Of a stretch of DNA of 64,000 bases, positions 45,187 to 53,219 are shown one piece after another. The stretch's first letter is position 1. Every line of letters begins with the position of its first letter. The notes beneath the pieces are model-generated. The model was not told where the DNA came from. It did no database searches and worked only from the letters and a program-made list of their open reading frames with translations. The position numbers and the translations under genes were made by a program. Origin of the DNA: Caldilineaceae bacterium (lineage in GTDB: Bacteria > Chloroflexota > Anaerolineae > Caldilineales > Caldilineaceae); contig JALSIX010000080.1 of assembly GCA_026989655.1 (NCBI GenBank), forward strand, positions 1 to 64,000, given 5' to 3'.

Positions 45187-45750
45187 TCAGAGGGTGTGGA
45201 GCGCGGCCAGACGAGGCAGCCGATCCGGGGCGATCTCCGCCAGCCGGGGATTGGCCCGATCCCGGGGCGAGAGCAGGGGGGCGTCCAACTGCCAGGGGAT
45301 GGCCAGATCGGGATCGTCCCAGGCCACCCCGTGCTCGTCGCTGCCGTCGTAGTAGTTGTCCACCAGATAGAGCAGGGTGGCATCCGTCAGGGCCACGAAG
45401 CCATGGGCCACCCCCACGGGGATGAAGATCCCCAGAGGGTGCTCGGGCCCCAGCTCCACCGTCTCCACCTGGCGGAAGGTGGGCGAGTCCGGGCGCAGAT
45501 CGGCCAGAGCCACCTGGACCCGTCCGAAGGGGCAGGTCCAGTAGTCCACCTGGTGGAAGTGGTAGTGGAGCCCCCGCAGCACCCCGGCCTTCGAGTCGCT
45601 GCGATTGGTCTGAACCCGTTCCCAGGAGCGTTCGGGAAACCATTCCTTGCGGAAGGTCTCCATGAAACGTCCCCGTTCGTCCTCGAAGACCCGGAGATGG
45701 ACGAACTTCACCCCGACGAGATGCCGCGACGGTTCCACCAACGCACTCAT
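45187..45750 (-). CDS. rmlC: dTDP-4-dehydrorhamnose 3,5-epimerase
   Basis: 187 residues. The cupin core has RGRFMETFRKEWFPE, VLRGLHYHFHQVDYWTCPFG (the His of GLHYH is catalytic), VALADLRPDSPTFRQVETVE, IFIPVGVAHGFVAL (metal/active-site His) and YLVDNYYDGSDEHGVAWDDP (catalytic Tyr). It makes dTDP-4-keto-L-rhamnose for surface glycans. No rmlA, rmlB or rmlD is adjacent; the gene is instead coupled to hisG by an ATGA overlap. Confidence 0.95.
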   Translation of the reverse strand: MSALVEPSRHLVGVKFVHLRVFEDERGRFMETFRKEWFPERSWERVQTNRSDSKAGVLRGLHYHFHQVDYWTCPFGRVQVALADLRPDSPTFRQVETVELGPEHPLGIFIPVGVAHGFVALTDATLLYLVDNYYDGSDEHGVAWDDPDLAIPWQLDAPLLSPRDRANPRLAEIAPDRLPRLAALHTL

Positions 45751-46412
45751 GGTCCTTCCCCTTTCGCCTGGACCACGCTCCGGATGCGCGCCAAGAACCT
45801 CTGCACCGGCGTGGCCTTCAACCGATACGCAGCCCGGTTCACGATGAGCACGGCCTGGCTTTCCAGGATGGTCCGGAACTCCACTAGGCCGTTGGCCCGC
45901 AGGGTAGAGCCGGTCTGGACCAGGTCCACGATCAGGTCCGCAAGGCCCAACATGGGCCCCAGCTCCACCGAGCCGTTGAGCGCGATGACCTCGGCATTGA
46001 TGCCCCGACGGACGAAGAAGTCCCGGGTGAGGCGAGGGTATTTGGTGGCCACCCGGGGCTGGCTCTCGTAGCGCAACGGCGTGTCCCGGCGCGAGGCCGG
46101 CCCGGCCAGGCTCAGTCGGCAGTGCCCAAAGGGCAGCAGCAAGGGCTCGTGGACGTTACGGCGGCCCTCCCGGAGCACGTCCAGCCCGCAGATGCCCAGA
46201 TCCGCGGCCCCGTACTCCACATAGATGGGCACATCCCAGGGTTTGGCCAACACGTACTCCACCGCCATCTCTCCGTCGGAACTGGGCAACACCAGCCTGC
46301 GCCCATTCTCCCGGGGTGGCGTGGGGAGCCCTGCCTGCCGGAGCAGGGCCAGGCTCTCCTGGGCCAGACGCCCCTTGGGCAGCGCGAAGCGCAGGTGACT
46401 CACCGCGGACAT
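45747..46412 (-). CDS. hisG: ATP phosphoribosyltransferase, short form
   Basis: 221 residues. FALPKGRLAQESLALLRQAG, PIYVEYGAADLGICGLDVL, RVATKYPRLTRDFF and NGSVELGPMLGLADLIVDLV with QTGSTLRANGL are the complete HisG core. The C-terminal regulatory domain of long-form enzymes is absent, so the enzyme needs HisZ, which is encoded just upstream. It begins histidine synthesis from ATP and PRPP. The ATG is at 46412; its stop overlaps the rmlC start. Confidence 0.96.
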   Translation of the reverse strand: MSAVSHLRFALPKGRLAQESLALLRQAGLPTPPRENGRRLVLPSSDGEMAVEYVLAKPWDVPIYVEYGAADLGICGLDVLREGRRNVHEPLLLPFGHCRLSLAGPASRRDTPLRYESQPRVATKYPRLTRDFFVRRGINAEVIALNGSVELGPMLGLADLIVDLVQTGSTLRANGLVEFRTILESQAVLIVNRAAYRLKATPVQRFLARIRSVVQAKGEGP

Positions 46413-46500
46413 GGCACTCCCCTCATCCCGTCGGGCCGTACACTTTCTTGCACCGCTCGCGCCCCTGGGGACAGGGAGGCGAGCGAGGTTTCCCGGCCGT

Positions 46501-47745
46501 TCACTGGGCCTCCCCCTCCACCGGGATCTCCCGGAACCCATCGCCGCGCCATTCGTAGAGGACCGAGATCCCCACAGCCCGGGCATAGCCGCGGGCCGCC
46601 TCCAGGTCCCGGCCGTTGACCTCCACCTGGACCCGCTGACCGGCCCGGCGCCAGGCCTGCACCTGGGCCAGGGCCCGGGGATCGCCGTGGGTGAGGACGT
46701 ACCGATCGGGGGCCACGGGGCGAGGCGAAGCCGCACGGGATCCAGGCCCTTCGCTCCGCCGCAGGGCCAACAGCACCCGGTCCACGCCGATGGCCACGCC
46801 CACCGCGGGGGCATCGGGGCCGAAGCGGCGCACCAGCTCGTCGTATCGGCCACCGCTGGCCACGGGAAAGCCCAGCTCCGGAGTGAGGGCCTCGAAGGTG
46901 ATGCCGGTGTAGTAGCCCAGGTCCCGGATCTCGGTCAGGTCCACGTCCACCCGGTCCAGGACGCCGTAGCCGGCCAGGACGTCCAGGATGGCGGCCAGGT
47001 CCGCCAGGGCGGCCTCCATGTCCGGGTTCAGGCAGAGGTCCGAGGCCTCGGCCAGGATCGGCCGGGGGTCGGGTCCGTTCAGGAGGGGCAGCCGCTCCAC
47101 CACCCGCCGCTGGTGGAGGGACAGGGCGGTCTGGGCCAGGAACTCGGCCAGGGCCGGCTCGCTCCGGCGCTCCAGGGCCCAGCGCAGGGCCCGTTCCTGG
47201 CTGGGTTCCAGGGCCAGGTGGTCCAACAGGCCCCGCAGGAAGCGCATCTGTCCCAGCACGATGTGGGCCTGGCGGAGGCCCACCCGGTCCAGGGCCTCCG
47301 CGGTGAGCACCAGGATCTCCGCGTCGGCCTCGGGCGAACGGGCGCCGATGAGCTCCACGCCGGCCTGCCAGAACTCCCGCTGTCGGCCGGCCTGGGGCTC
47401 GGTGTAGCGGAAGACGCTGCCCGCGTAGCAGAAGCGCTGGGGCATGGGCCAATCGTACAGCCGGGTTCCCACCAGCCGGGCCACCGGGGTGGTGAACTCG
47501 GGGCGCAGGGCCAGGGTGCTGCCATCCCGGTCCAGAAAACGGTACATCTCCGCCCGGAGCTCCGGGCTGGCCTGCGCGGCCAACACCTCTGCGTGCTCGA
47601 AGGTAGGCGGGATCACGTCCGCGTAGCCCCAGGTCCGGAAGAGCTCCAACAGACGGGCCACCAGGGCCTGGCGCCGGTAGGCCTCCTCCCAGAAATAGTC
47701 CGCCACCCCCTCTGGGATGGGCCGGATGCGATAGTCCACGGTCAT
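46501..47745 (-). CDS. hisZ: ATP phosphoribosyltransferase regulatory subunit
   Basis: 414 residues. It is a histidyl-tRNA synthetase paralogue: PIPEGVADYFWEEAYRRQAL, LALRPEFTTPVARLVGTRLY, FCYAGSVFRYTEPQAGRQRE followed by FWQAGVELIG, and YYTGITFEALTPELG with ASGGRYDELVRRFG. The class II synthetase motif 2 is retained in altered form, and the protein lacks the full anticodon-binding domain. Pairing with short HisG confirms HisZ rather than HisS. The ATG at 47745 lies within the last unit of a tandem repeat. Confidence 0.94.
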   Translation of the reverse strand: MTVDYRIRPIPEGVADYFWEEAYRRQALVARLLELFRTWGYADVIPPTFEHAEVLAAQASPELRAEMYRFLDRDGSTLALRPEFTTPVARLVGTRLYDWPMPQRFCYAGSVFRYTEPQAGRQREFWQAGVELIGARSPEADAEILVLTAEALDRVGLRQAHIVLGQMRFLRGLLDHLALEPSQERALRWALERRSEPALAEFLAQTALSLHQRRVVERLPLLNGPDPRPILAEASDLCLNPDMEAALADLAAILDVLAGYGVLDRVDVDLTEIRDLGYYTGITFEALTPELGFPVASGGRYDELVRRFGPDAPAVGVAIGVDRVLLALRRSEGPGSRAASPRPVAPDRYVLTHGDPRALAQVQAWRRAGQRVQVEVNGRDLEAARGYARAVGISVLYEWRGDGFREIPVEGEAQ

Positions 47746-47775
47746 CGGTCCACGGTTATCCGGTCCACGGGCATC
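47733..47775. repeat. three tandem 14-bp units across the hisZ start
   Basis: On the plus strand: AGTCCACGGTCATC (47733-47746), GGTCCACGGTTATC (47747-47760), one extra C, then GGTCCACGGGCATC (47762-47775). On the minus strand the distal unit gives an ATG at 47774 opening a 10-codon frame (MPVDRITVDR) whose TGA overlaps the hisZ ATG. Confidence 0.8.
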
Positions 47776-47809
47776 GAGCTGGATGCAGGGCCGTCGAGCG
47801 GCAACGGGT

Positions 47810-48112
47810 TCAGAAACGGACGTGGAAGCCGGTCACCCCGGGCTCAGGCTCCGCGTCCTCCACGGCCACATGGGTGACCCGAGCCGCGGGCGGGCCCTGA
47901 TGGCACCAGGCCACCAGCTCTTCCACCTGGCTGGGCTCGCCCCACACCTTCACCTCCACGCGGCCGTCCGGCAGGTTGCGTACCCAACCATGGAGCCCCA
48001 GCCGTCGGGCCAGGTCCCGGGTGCGGGCCCGGAAGAAGACCCCCTGGACCCGACCGGAGATGAGCAGGTGTCGGGCGACCACGGGCTGCCCGGCCTCCGG
48101 GTTCTCGGCCAT
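47810..48112 (-). CDS. acyP: acylphosphatase
   Basis: 100 residues. LLISGRVQGVFFRARTRDLA contains the phosphate-binding loop and catalytic Arg, and GLHGWVRNLPDGRVEVKVWG has the catalytic Asn. The family length is 90-100 residues. It hydrolyses acyl phosphates such as carbamoyl phosphate and 1,3-bisphosphoglycerate. The ATG at 48112 was chosen; an in-frame GTG lies eight codons further upstream. It is 37 bp after the zinc-ribbon frame and 64 bp before hisZ. Confidence 0.94.
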   Translation of the reverse strand: MAENPEAGQPVVARHLLISGRVQGVFFRARTRDLARRLGLHGWVRNLPDGRVEVKVWGEPSQVEELVAWCHQGPPAARVTHVAVEDAEPEPGVTGFHVRF

Positions 48113-48149
48113 CGCCTTCCGGTCTCCGACCACGATGCGCCTCCTGCTC

Positions 48150-48482
48150 CTAGCCTGGACGCCTCCGCTGCAGCCGATGGATGAGCTCCGTGGGGGTGAT
48201 GGAGGCCCTCGGTCCTCCTGAGCCCGCCGGGCCCGCTCCTCGGCCGGGGTGAGTCCCCCCGTTCCCGCAACATGGAGACCCTGGCAAGCCTGGGGCGAGT
48301 GCGGCCGCTCCCACAGCGGGGACAGCGGATCGGCTGCCCGGCGGCGCTCCGGGCCCCTCCGCGGCGGCCACGCCGGGCCACCAGCGTTCAAAGGTGTGAC
48401 CGCACGCCTGGCACCCAGATTCGTGGACGGGCATGGCCCCTCTCTCTGCACAGGAAGGGCAGCGAACCTGGCGGGGGGCCAT
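48150..48482 (-). CDS. possible small zinc-ribbon protein
   Basis: 110 residues from an ATG at 48482. The first 35 residues form a zinc ribbon: CPSC, 12 residues, then CQACGHTFERWWPG. The middle is low-complexity Ala/Pro/Gly; the end reads ITPTELIHRLQRRRPG. A well-spaced promoter (48530-48558) points at this start. A second CPRCG motif (near 48320-48330) lies in another minus-strand frame, so a frameshift or a different true frame cannot be excluded. The function is unknown. Confidence 0.5.
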   Translation of the reverse strand: MAPRQVRCPSCAERGAMPVHESGCQACGHTFERWWPGVAAAEGPGAPPGSRSAVPAVGAAALAPGLPGSPCCGNGGTHPGRGAGPAGSGGPRASITPTELIHRLQRRRPG

Positions 48483-48529
48483 GGATCTGTCGCGCGGGGC
48501 CCACGGCCGGTCTCCTCCACGGTCTCTCC

Positions 48530-48558
48530 AGTATGCCAGAGAACAGGCGAACGTCCAA
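48530..48558 (-). promoter_or_regulatory. promoter of the zinc-ribbon/acylphosphatase genes
   Basis: Minus strand -35 TTGGAC (48558-48553), 17-bp spacer, -10 CATACT (48535-48530). It predicts a leader of about 40 nt before the ATG at 48482. Confidence 0.5.
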
Positions 48559-48572
48559 CTGGAGCAGGGGGC

Positions 48573-48602
48573 TTGCTCGTCGGGAGCCGGCTCTGCTACA
48601 AT
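48573..48602 (+). promoter_or_regulatory. distal promoter P1 upstream of the DHH gene
   Basis: TTGCTC (48573-48578), 18-bp spacer, TACAAT (48597-48602). It is about 170 bp upstream of the ATG at 48771. Confidence 0.5.
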
Positions 48603-48682
48603 GGCAGAAGGCCCCCCTCCCTGGAGGCCGGTCCATCCCGGGAGCGATGGCCTCTCCCGTTCCCCTTCTCCTCGGATCCGTT

Positions 48683-48711
48683 TTGACATGGACTCGGCAA
48701 ACCGGTATCCT
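48683..48711 (+). promoter_or_regulatory. proximal promoter P2 of the DHH gene
   Basis: TTGACA (48683-48688), 17-bp spacer, TATCCT (48706-48711), giving a leader of about 50 nt. The 288-bp gap 48483-48770 is thus a divergent promoter region. Confidence 0.65.
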
Positions 48712-48770
48712 TGCTCTGTGTCCTGCCCCCGATCGCGCCCGTCCGAGAGCCAACGGGTCCCTGTGCCGTC

Positions 48771-49952
48771 ATGAGCGAAGCCACCTCCTTGCCGCTGCCC
48801 GAGTGGTACACCGCGCAGCGCCGGGCTGCCATGGAACGCCGCCTGGAACACCTGGTGGAGCTGCTGGGACAGGGGCGCCGGTACCTGATCCTCACCCACA
48901 ACGATCCGGACCCAGACGCCATCTCCAGCGCCCTGGGCGTCCAGGCCCTGATCCGACACCTGGCTCCCCAGGTCCGCACCACCCTGGCCCACGGCGGCAT
49001 GGTCGGCCGCTCCGAGAACCGCCGCATGGTGGAACTGTTCGCCCCGCGGATCAAACACATCCCCTTGGCCAAGGCTCGACGGGTCCTGGCCCAGTATCGG
49101 GGCGTGGCCCTGGTGGACACCCAGCCCAGCGCGGGAAACCATCTCCTCTACGCCCTGGACTATCCCCTGGAGCGGGTCCTTCTGGTCATCGACCATCACC
49201 CGCCTCGGCGGAGCCAGTTCCGGGCCGTGATCCACGACGTCCGGCCAGAGGTGGGCGCGACCGCCACCCTGGTCACGGAGTATCTGGCCGCGGCCGAAGC
49301 TCCCGTGGACCGTCGGCTGGCCACGGCCCTGTTCTACGGGATCAAGGCGGACACCCGAGGACTGAGCCGCCACACCTCAGAGCTGGACGTGTGGGCCTAC
49401 ACCACCCTCCGCACCCGGCTGGACGACGAGCTGTTGAGCCAGATCGAGCAGGTCCGTCTGCCCCGCTCCTACTTTCGCAGCCTCAGCCAGGCGCTGGCCA
49501 ACACCAAGCTCTACCCCTGCCACCAGGAACCGCCCCAGGAGGACGAGCCCGACGAGGAGAAAGCGGTGCAGCCCTGCCAGGGCTACGTGGCCGTGTGCAT
49601 GCTGCCCGAGATGGAACGGCCCGACATGGCCGCGGAGATCGCGGACCTGCTCATGCGCCTGGAAGAGGTCTCGTGGGCCATCTGCCTGGGCATCTACGAC
49701 GCCCGGCTCATCGTCTCCGTCCGCACCGATCTGCCCGGGGCCCGAGCCGGTCGTCTGCTCCGAACCCTCATGGGGCGCAACGGCACCGCGGGAGGCCACG
49801 ACACCATGGCGGGCGGTCGGATCGCCCTGAACGACGCCACGCCCGCAGAGCGCATCGCGGCCATGCATGCCCTGGTCCCCCGATTTCTCGCGGAGCTGGG
49901 GGCCGGCAACGAAGCGGGGATCCCCCTGTTGGAGCGGGTGGACACCGGGTAG
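48771..49952 (+). CDS. DHH/DHHA1 family phosphoesterase (NrnA-like)
   Basis: 393 residues. THNDPDPDAISSALGVQAL (metal-binding DxD), LVDTQPSAGNHLL, LLVIDHHPPRRSQFRAVIHD (DHH), GIKADTRGLSRHTSELD and the DHHA1 end GRNGTAGGHDTMAGGRIAL are all conserved. Related enzymes degrade nano-RNA, pAp or cyclic dinucleotides. A charged insert (EPPQEDEPDEEKAVQ) sits between the two domains at about residues 250-265. The ATG at 48771 was chosen; an in-frame TTG 20 codons upstream overlaps the -10 box. Confidence 0.93.
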   Translation: MSEATSLPLPEWYTAQRRAAMERRLEHLVELLGQGRRYLILTHNDPDPDAISSALGVQALIRHLAPQVRTTLAHGGMVGRSENRRMVELFAPRIKHIPLAKARRVLAQYRGVALVDTQPSAGNHLLYALDYPLERVLLVIDHHPPRRSQFRAVIHDVRPEVGATATLVTEYLAAAEAPVDRRLATALFYGIKADTRGLSRHTSELDVWAYTTLRTRLDDELLSQIEQVRLPRSYFRSLSQALANTKLYPCHQEPPQEDEPDEEKAVQPCQGYVAVCMLPEMERPDMAAEIADLLMRLEEVSWAICLGIYDARLIVSVRTDLPGARAGRLLRTLMGRNGTAGGHDTMAGGRIALNDATPAERIAAMHALVPRFLAELGAGNEAGIPLLERVDTG

Positions 49953-49955
49953 CCG

Positions 49956-49987
49956 CCACGGACAGACCACACCACGGACAGACCACA
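49956..49987. repeat. tandem 16-bp direct repeat, two exact copies
   Basis: CCACGGACAGACCACA occurs at 49956-49971 and again at 49972-49987, followed by GACAGA. It lies just before the start of the proV-like gene (ATG at 50005). Confidence 0.9.
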
Positions 49988-50004
49988 GACAGAATGGACC
50001 CAAC

Positions 50005-51048
50005 ATGAGCGTGCCCAACCCGAGCGTCAAGGTATCCTGTCGAGGCCTGTGGAAGATCTTCGGCCCCCGGCCTGAACTGGCCCGGGAACGCGCGGAAGAG
50101 GGGCTGGACAAGGCCCAGATCCTGGAGACCACAGGCCACGTGATCGCGGTCCGGGATGTCTCCTTCCACGTGGAGGAAGGGGAGATCTTCGTGGTCATGG
50201 GCCTGTCGGGCAGCGGCAAATCCACCCTGATCCGCTGTATCTGCCGCCTGGTGGAGCCCACCTACGGCCAGATCCTGGTGGACGGCCAGGATGTCACCGC
50301 CATGGACGAGGGTCGGCTCCGGGAGCTGCGGCGCCACCGGATGAGCATGGTCTTCCAGCACTTCGGCCTCTTTCCCCACCGGCGGGTCATCGACAACGTG
50401 GCCTTTGGCCTGGAGATCCGGGGCATGGCCAAGGAGGAGCGCTACCGTCGGGCACGGGAGGTGCTGGAGCTGGTGGGGTTGCAGGGCTGGGAACTCTACT
50501 ACCCCCAGGAGCTGAGCGGCGGCATGCAGCAGCGGGTAGGCCTGGCCCGGGCCCTGGCCGTGGACCCGGCCATCATGCTCTTCGACGAGCCCTTCAGCGC
50601 CCTGGATCCCCTGATCCGGCGGGAGATGCAGGACGAGCTGCTCAAGCTGCAACAGGTGATGCACAAGACCCTCATCTTCATCACCCACGACTTCCTGGAG
50701 GCGGTGAAGCTGGGCGACCGGATCGCGGTCATGCGCGATGGGGAGCTGGTCCAGGTGGGCACCCCCGAGGAGATCGTGGCCCACCCGGTGGACGAGTACG
50801 TCCAGGCCTTCACCGTGGACGCACCTCGGGCCAAGGTGTTGGACGTGGCCTCGGTGATGCACCCCGCGGCCGAGAGCGGGCTGCCCTCGAACCCGGCCCC
50901 GTACACGGTGGCCCCCCACACCAAGCTGGAAAAGGCCATCCCCCTGTTGGTCCAGGAGGGAAGGCCTCTGCTGGTGGTGAACGAGCAGGAGCACCCGGTC
51001 GGCTACGTGGACTGGAAGGCCGTGCTCACCGCGCTGGGAGGGGCATGA
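50005..51048 (+). CDS. proV: glycine betaine/proline-type ABC transporter ATP-binding protein
   Basis: 347 residues. An N-terminal extension (LWKIFGPRPELARERAEEGL) is characteristic of ProV/OpuAA. Walker A GLSGSGKST, FQHFGLFPHRRVIDN, signature LSGGMQQRVGLARAL, Walker B IMLFDEPFSALD and FITHDFLEAVKLGD follow. The C-terminal part (about 270-347) holds one CBS-like segment instead of the usual pair (MHPAAESGLPSN, VNEQEHPVGYVDW). It powers osmolyte uptake with the fused permease downstream, whose ATG overlaps its end by 4 bp. Confidence 0.93.
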   Translation: MSVPNPSVKVSCRGLWKIFGPRPELARERAEEGLDKAQILETTGHVIAVRDVSFHVEEGEIFVVMGLSGSGKSTLIRCICRLVEPTYGQILVDGQDVTAMDEGRLRELRRHRMSMVFQHFGLFPHRRVIDNVAFGLEIRGMAKEERYRRAREVLELVGLQGWELYYPQELSGGMQQRVGLARALAVDPAIMLFDEPFSALDPLIRREMQDELLKLQQVMHKTLIFITHDFLEAVKLGDRIAVMRDGELVQVGTPEEIVAHPVDEYVQAFTVDAPRAKVLDVASVMHPAAESGLPSNPAPYTVAPHTKLEKAIPLLVQEGRPLLVVNEQEHPVGYVDWKAVLTALGGA

Positions 51049-53168
51049 TGGTTCCTACCTCCTCTGTGAGCCCTCCCGAGACCCCCCGACGCAACACCCT
51101 GCTGCGCTATCTGGCCGGCTTCTGGGCCCTGATCCTGGCCAGCTACGCCCTGGCCTGGGCCAACGTGCCCTTGGACCGTTTTCCGGATACCTGGTACCTG
51201 GGCCTGCGCGAGCCCATCGACGCGTTCCAGGCCTGGGTCATCGGCCATCGGGCCACCCATCCGGCCTTCGTCTACTTCTTCGAACCCCTGAGCGATGCCA
51301 TCGACTGGGCCCTGCGCGGGGTGGAAGGCCAACTCCTGTCCCTGCCCTGGTACGTGGTGGTGGCCTTCTTCTTCCTGGTGGCCCTCCATGCCGGTGGGCT
51401 GCGCACCGCCCTGGTGGCCGGGGCCATGCTCCTCTACATGGGCCTGGTAGGCCTGTGGGCCGAGAGCATGCAGACCTTGGCCCTCATGGGGGTGTCCGTG
51501 CTCCTCTCCTTGGCCGTGGGCATGCCCCTGGGCATCTGGGCCGCGCGCGACGACCGAGTGGATGCCCTGCTTCGGCCCGTGCTGGACACCATGCAGACCA
51601 TGCCGGCCTTCGTCTACCTGATCCCGGTCCTGCTCTTCTTCGGCGTGGCCCGGGTCCCTGCTGCGGTGGCCACGGTCATCTACGCGCTCCCACCCGCCAT
51701 CCGCCTGACCAATCTGGGGCTGCGCCAGGTGCCCCGGGCCGCGCTGGAGGCGGCCGAGAGCTTTGGCGCCACCCCCCGACAGGTGCTCTTCAAGGTCCAG
51801 CTCCCCCTGGCCATGCCGGCCCTCATGGCCGGCATCAACCAGACCATCATGATGGCCCTGGGCATCGTGGTCATCGCGGCCCTCATCGGCGCCGGGGGCC
51901 TGGGCCGAGAGGTCCTCATCGCGCTCCAGCGCCAACAGGTGGGGCGGGGCGTGGAGGCCGGCCTGGCCATCGTGGCCCTGGCCATCCTGCTGGACCGGGT
52001 GGGCGAGTCCTTGAGCCGGCAGGTGGCCACCCTGCCCGGGCAGCGCACCCGCTGGCGGGGCTTCGCCCTGCTCCCCCAGAGCTGGATCCGCTTCGCCTGG
52101 GCCCGGGCCATCGAGGAGGGACTACGCCGCCTGGGCCAGGGCCTGCTGGCCAGCGCCCGGGTCCTGGCCCGCCTCCTGGGCTGGCCCCTGGGCAACCAGG
52201 CCCAGAGCTACCTGGTGCGCCACGCCTACGCGGTGGGCAGCCTGGCCCTCCTCCTGGTGTTGACAGGCGGGGGCGCGGTCACGGGGTGGCGGGGTTTCCC
52301 GCCCGGGTGGAGCCTGGACCTGCGCACCGGCGTGGACGCAGCCGTGGTGTGGATGCGGGACAACCTGTACCAACTGGGGGACCTGCCCATCGGGACCGGC
52401 CCCCTGAGCGACGCGATCACCCTCTACCTGATCGTGCCCCTGCGCCAGGCCCTGCTCCGAACCCCCTGGCCCGCCCTGGTGGCCCTGGCCGGCCTCCTGG
52501 GGTATCGGCTCGGCTCCTGGCGCCTGGCCTGGACCGGCATGGGCCTGCTGGTGGGGATCGGCCTCCTGGGGATGTGGGACAAGGGGATGGATACCCTGAG
52601 CCAGGTCCTCATCGCGGTCCTCATCACCGTGGCCCTGGGCGTTCCCCTGGGCATCTGGGCCGGCCGCAGCCAATGGGGCCACCTGATCCTGCGCCCCATC
52701 CTGGATGTCCTCCAGACCATCCCTTCCTTCGTCTTCCTGGTGCCGGTGATCATGCTCTTCAACGTGGGCCGGGTCCCGGGCATCATCGCCTCGGTCCTCT
52801 ACGCGCTGCCGCCGGTGGTCCGCCTGACCGACCTGGGCATTCGCCAGGTGGCCCACGAGACCCTGGAGGCCGCGGTCAGCTTCGGCTCCACGTCTCGCCA
52901 GCTCCTCCTGAAGGTCCAGCTTCCCCTGGCCATGCCCACCATCCTCATGGGGCTGAACCAGACGGTGATGATGGTGCTGGCCATGGTGATCATCGCGGGG
53001 TTGGTGGGCGGCGCGGGGCTGGGGTTGGAGGCGGTCATCGGCCTGGCCAAGAACCAGACCGGCCGGGGGGTGGAGGCCGGTCTGGCCATCGTCTTCATGG
53101 CCATGTGGTTGGATCGGCTCACCCAGGCCTGGGCAGAGCGCTGGAAGCCGCCGCGAGGGACGGCGTAG
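51045..53168 (+). CDS. proW: fused double ProW-type permease of the glycine betaine transporter
   Basis: 707 residues containing two complete permease units. Unit 1 has ESMQTLALMGVSVLLSLAVG, MQTMPAFVYLIPVLLFFGV and AAESFGATPRQVLFKVQLPL. Unit 2 (from about 430) has KGMDTLSQVLIAVLITVALG, LQTIPSFVFLVPVIMLFNVG and AAVSFGSTSRQLLLKVQLPL. ProW usually carries one unit and works as a homodimer; here both channel halves are in one chain. About 16 membrane helices. The start (51045) gives MM at the N-terminus; the second ATG (51048) is equally possible. Confidence 0.92.
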   Translation: MMVPTSSVSPPETPRRNTLLRYLAGFWALILASYALAWANVPLDRFPDTWYLGLREPIDAFQAWVIGHRATHPAFVYFFEPLSDAIDWALRGVEGQLLSLPWYVVVAFFFLVALHAGGLRTALVAGAMLLYMGLVGLWAESMQTLALMGVSVLLSLAVGMPLGIWAARDDRVDALLRPVLDTMQTMPAFVYLIPVLLFFGVARVPAAVATVIYALPPAIRLTNLGLRQVPRAALEAAESFGATPRQVLFKVQLPLAMPALMAGINQTIMMALGIVVIAALIGAGGLGREVLIALQRQQVGRGVEAGLAIVALAILLDRVGESLSRQVATLPGQRTRWRGFALLPQSWIRFAWARAIEEGLRRLGQGLLASARVLARLLGWPLGNQAQSYLVRHAYAVGSLALLLVLTGGGAVTGWRGFPPGWSLDLRTGVDAAVVWMRDNLYQLGDLPIGTGPLSDAITLYLIVPLRQALLRTPWPALVALAGLLGYRLGSWRLAWTGMGLLVGIGLLGMWDKGMDTLSQVLIAVLITVALGVPLGIWAGRSQWGHLILRPILDVLQTIPSFVFLVPVIMLFNVGRVPGIIASVLYALPPVVRLTDLGIRQVAHETLEAAVSFGSTSRQLLLKVQLPLAMPTILMGLNQTVMMVLAMVIIAGLVGGAGLGLEAVIGLAKNQTGRGVEAGLAIVFMAMWLDRLTQAWAERWKPPRGTA

Positions 53169-53175
53169 GCGGAGA

Positions 53176-53190
53176 GAGGGGCCGCCCCTC
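53176..53190. terminator. weak hairpin between convergent proW and proX
   Basis: GAGGGG (53176-53181) pairs with CCCCTC (53185-53190). No T-run follows, so termination is only possible, not shown. Confidence 0.3.
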
Positions 53191-53219
53191 GCGGGTTCCT
53201 CGCTGGCCCTCCGGGGATC

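Noticed and set aside
48711-48770. Earlier TTG start for the DHH phosphoesterase.
   Set aside because: The TTG overlaps the -10 box of the proximal promoter, so it cannot be in that transcript; the ATG at 48771 is used.
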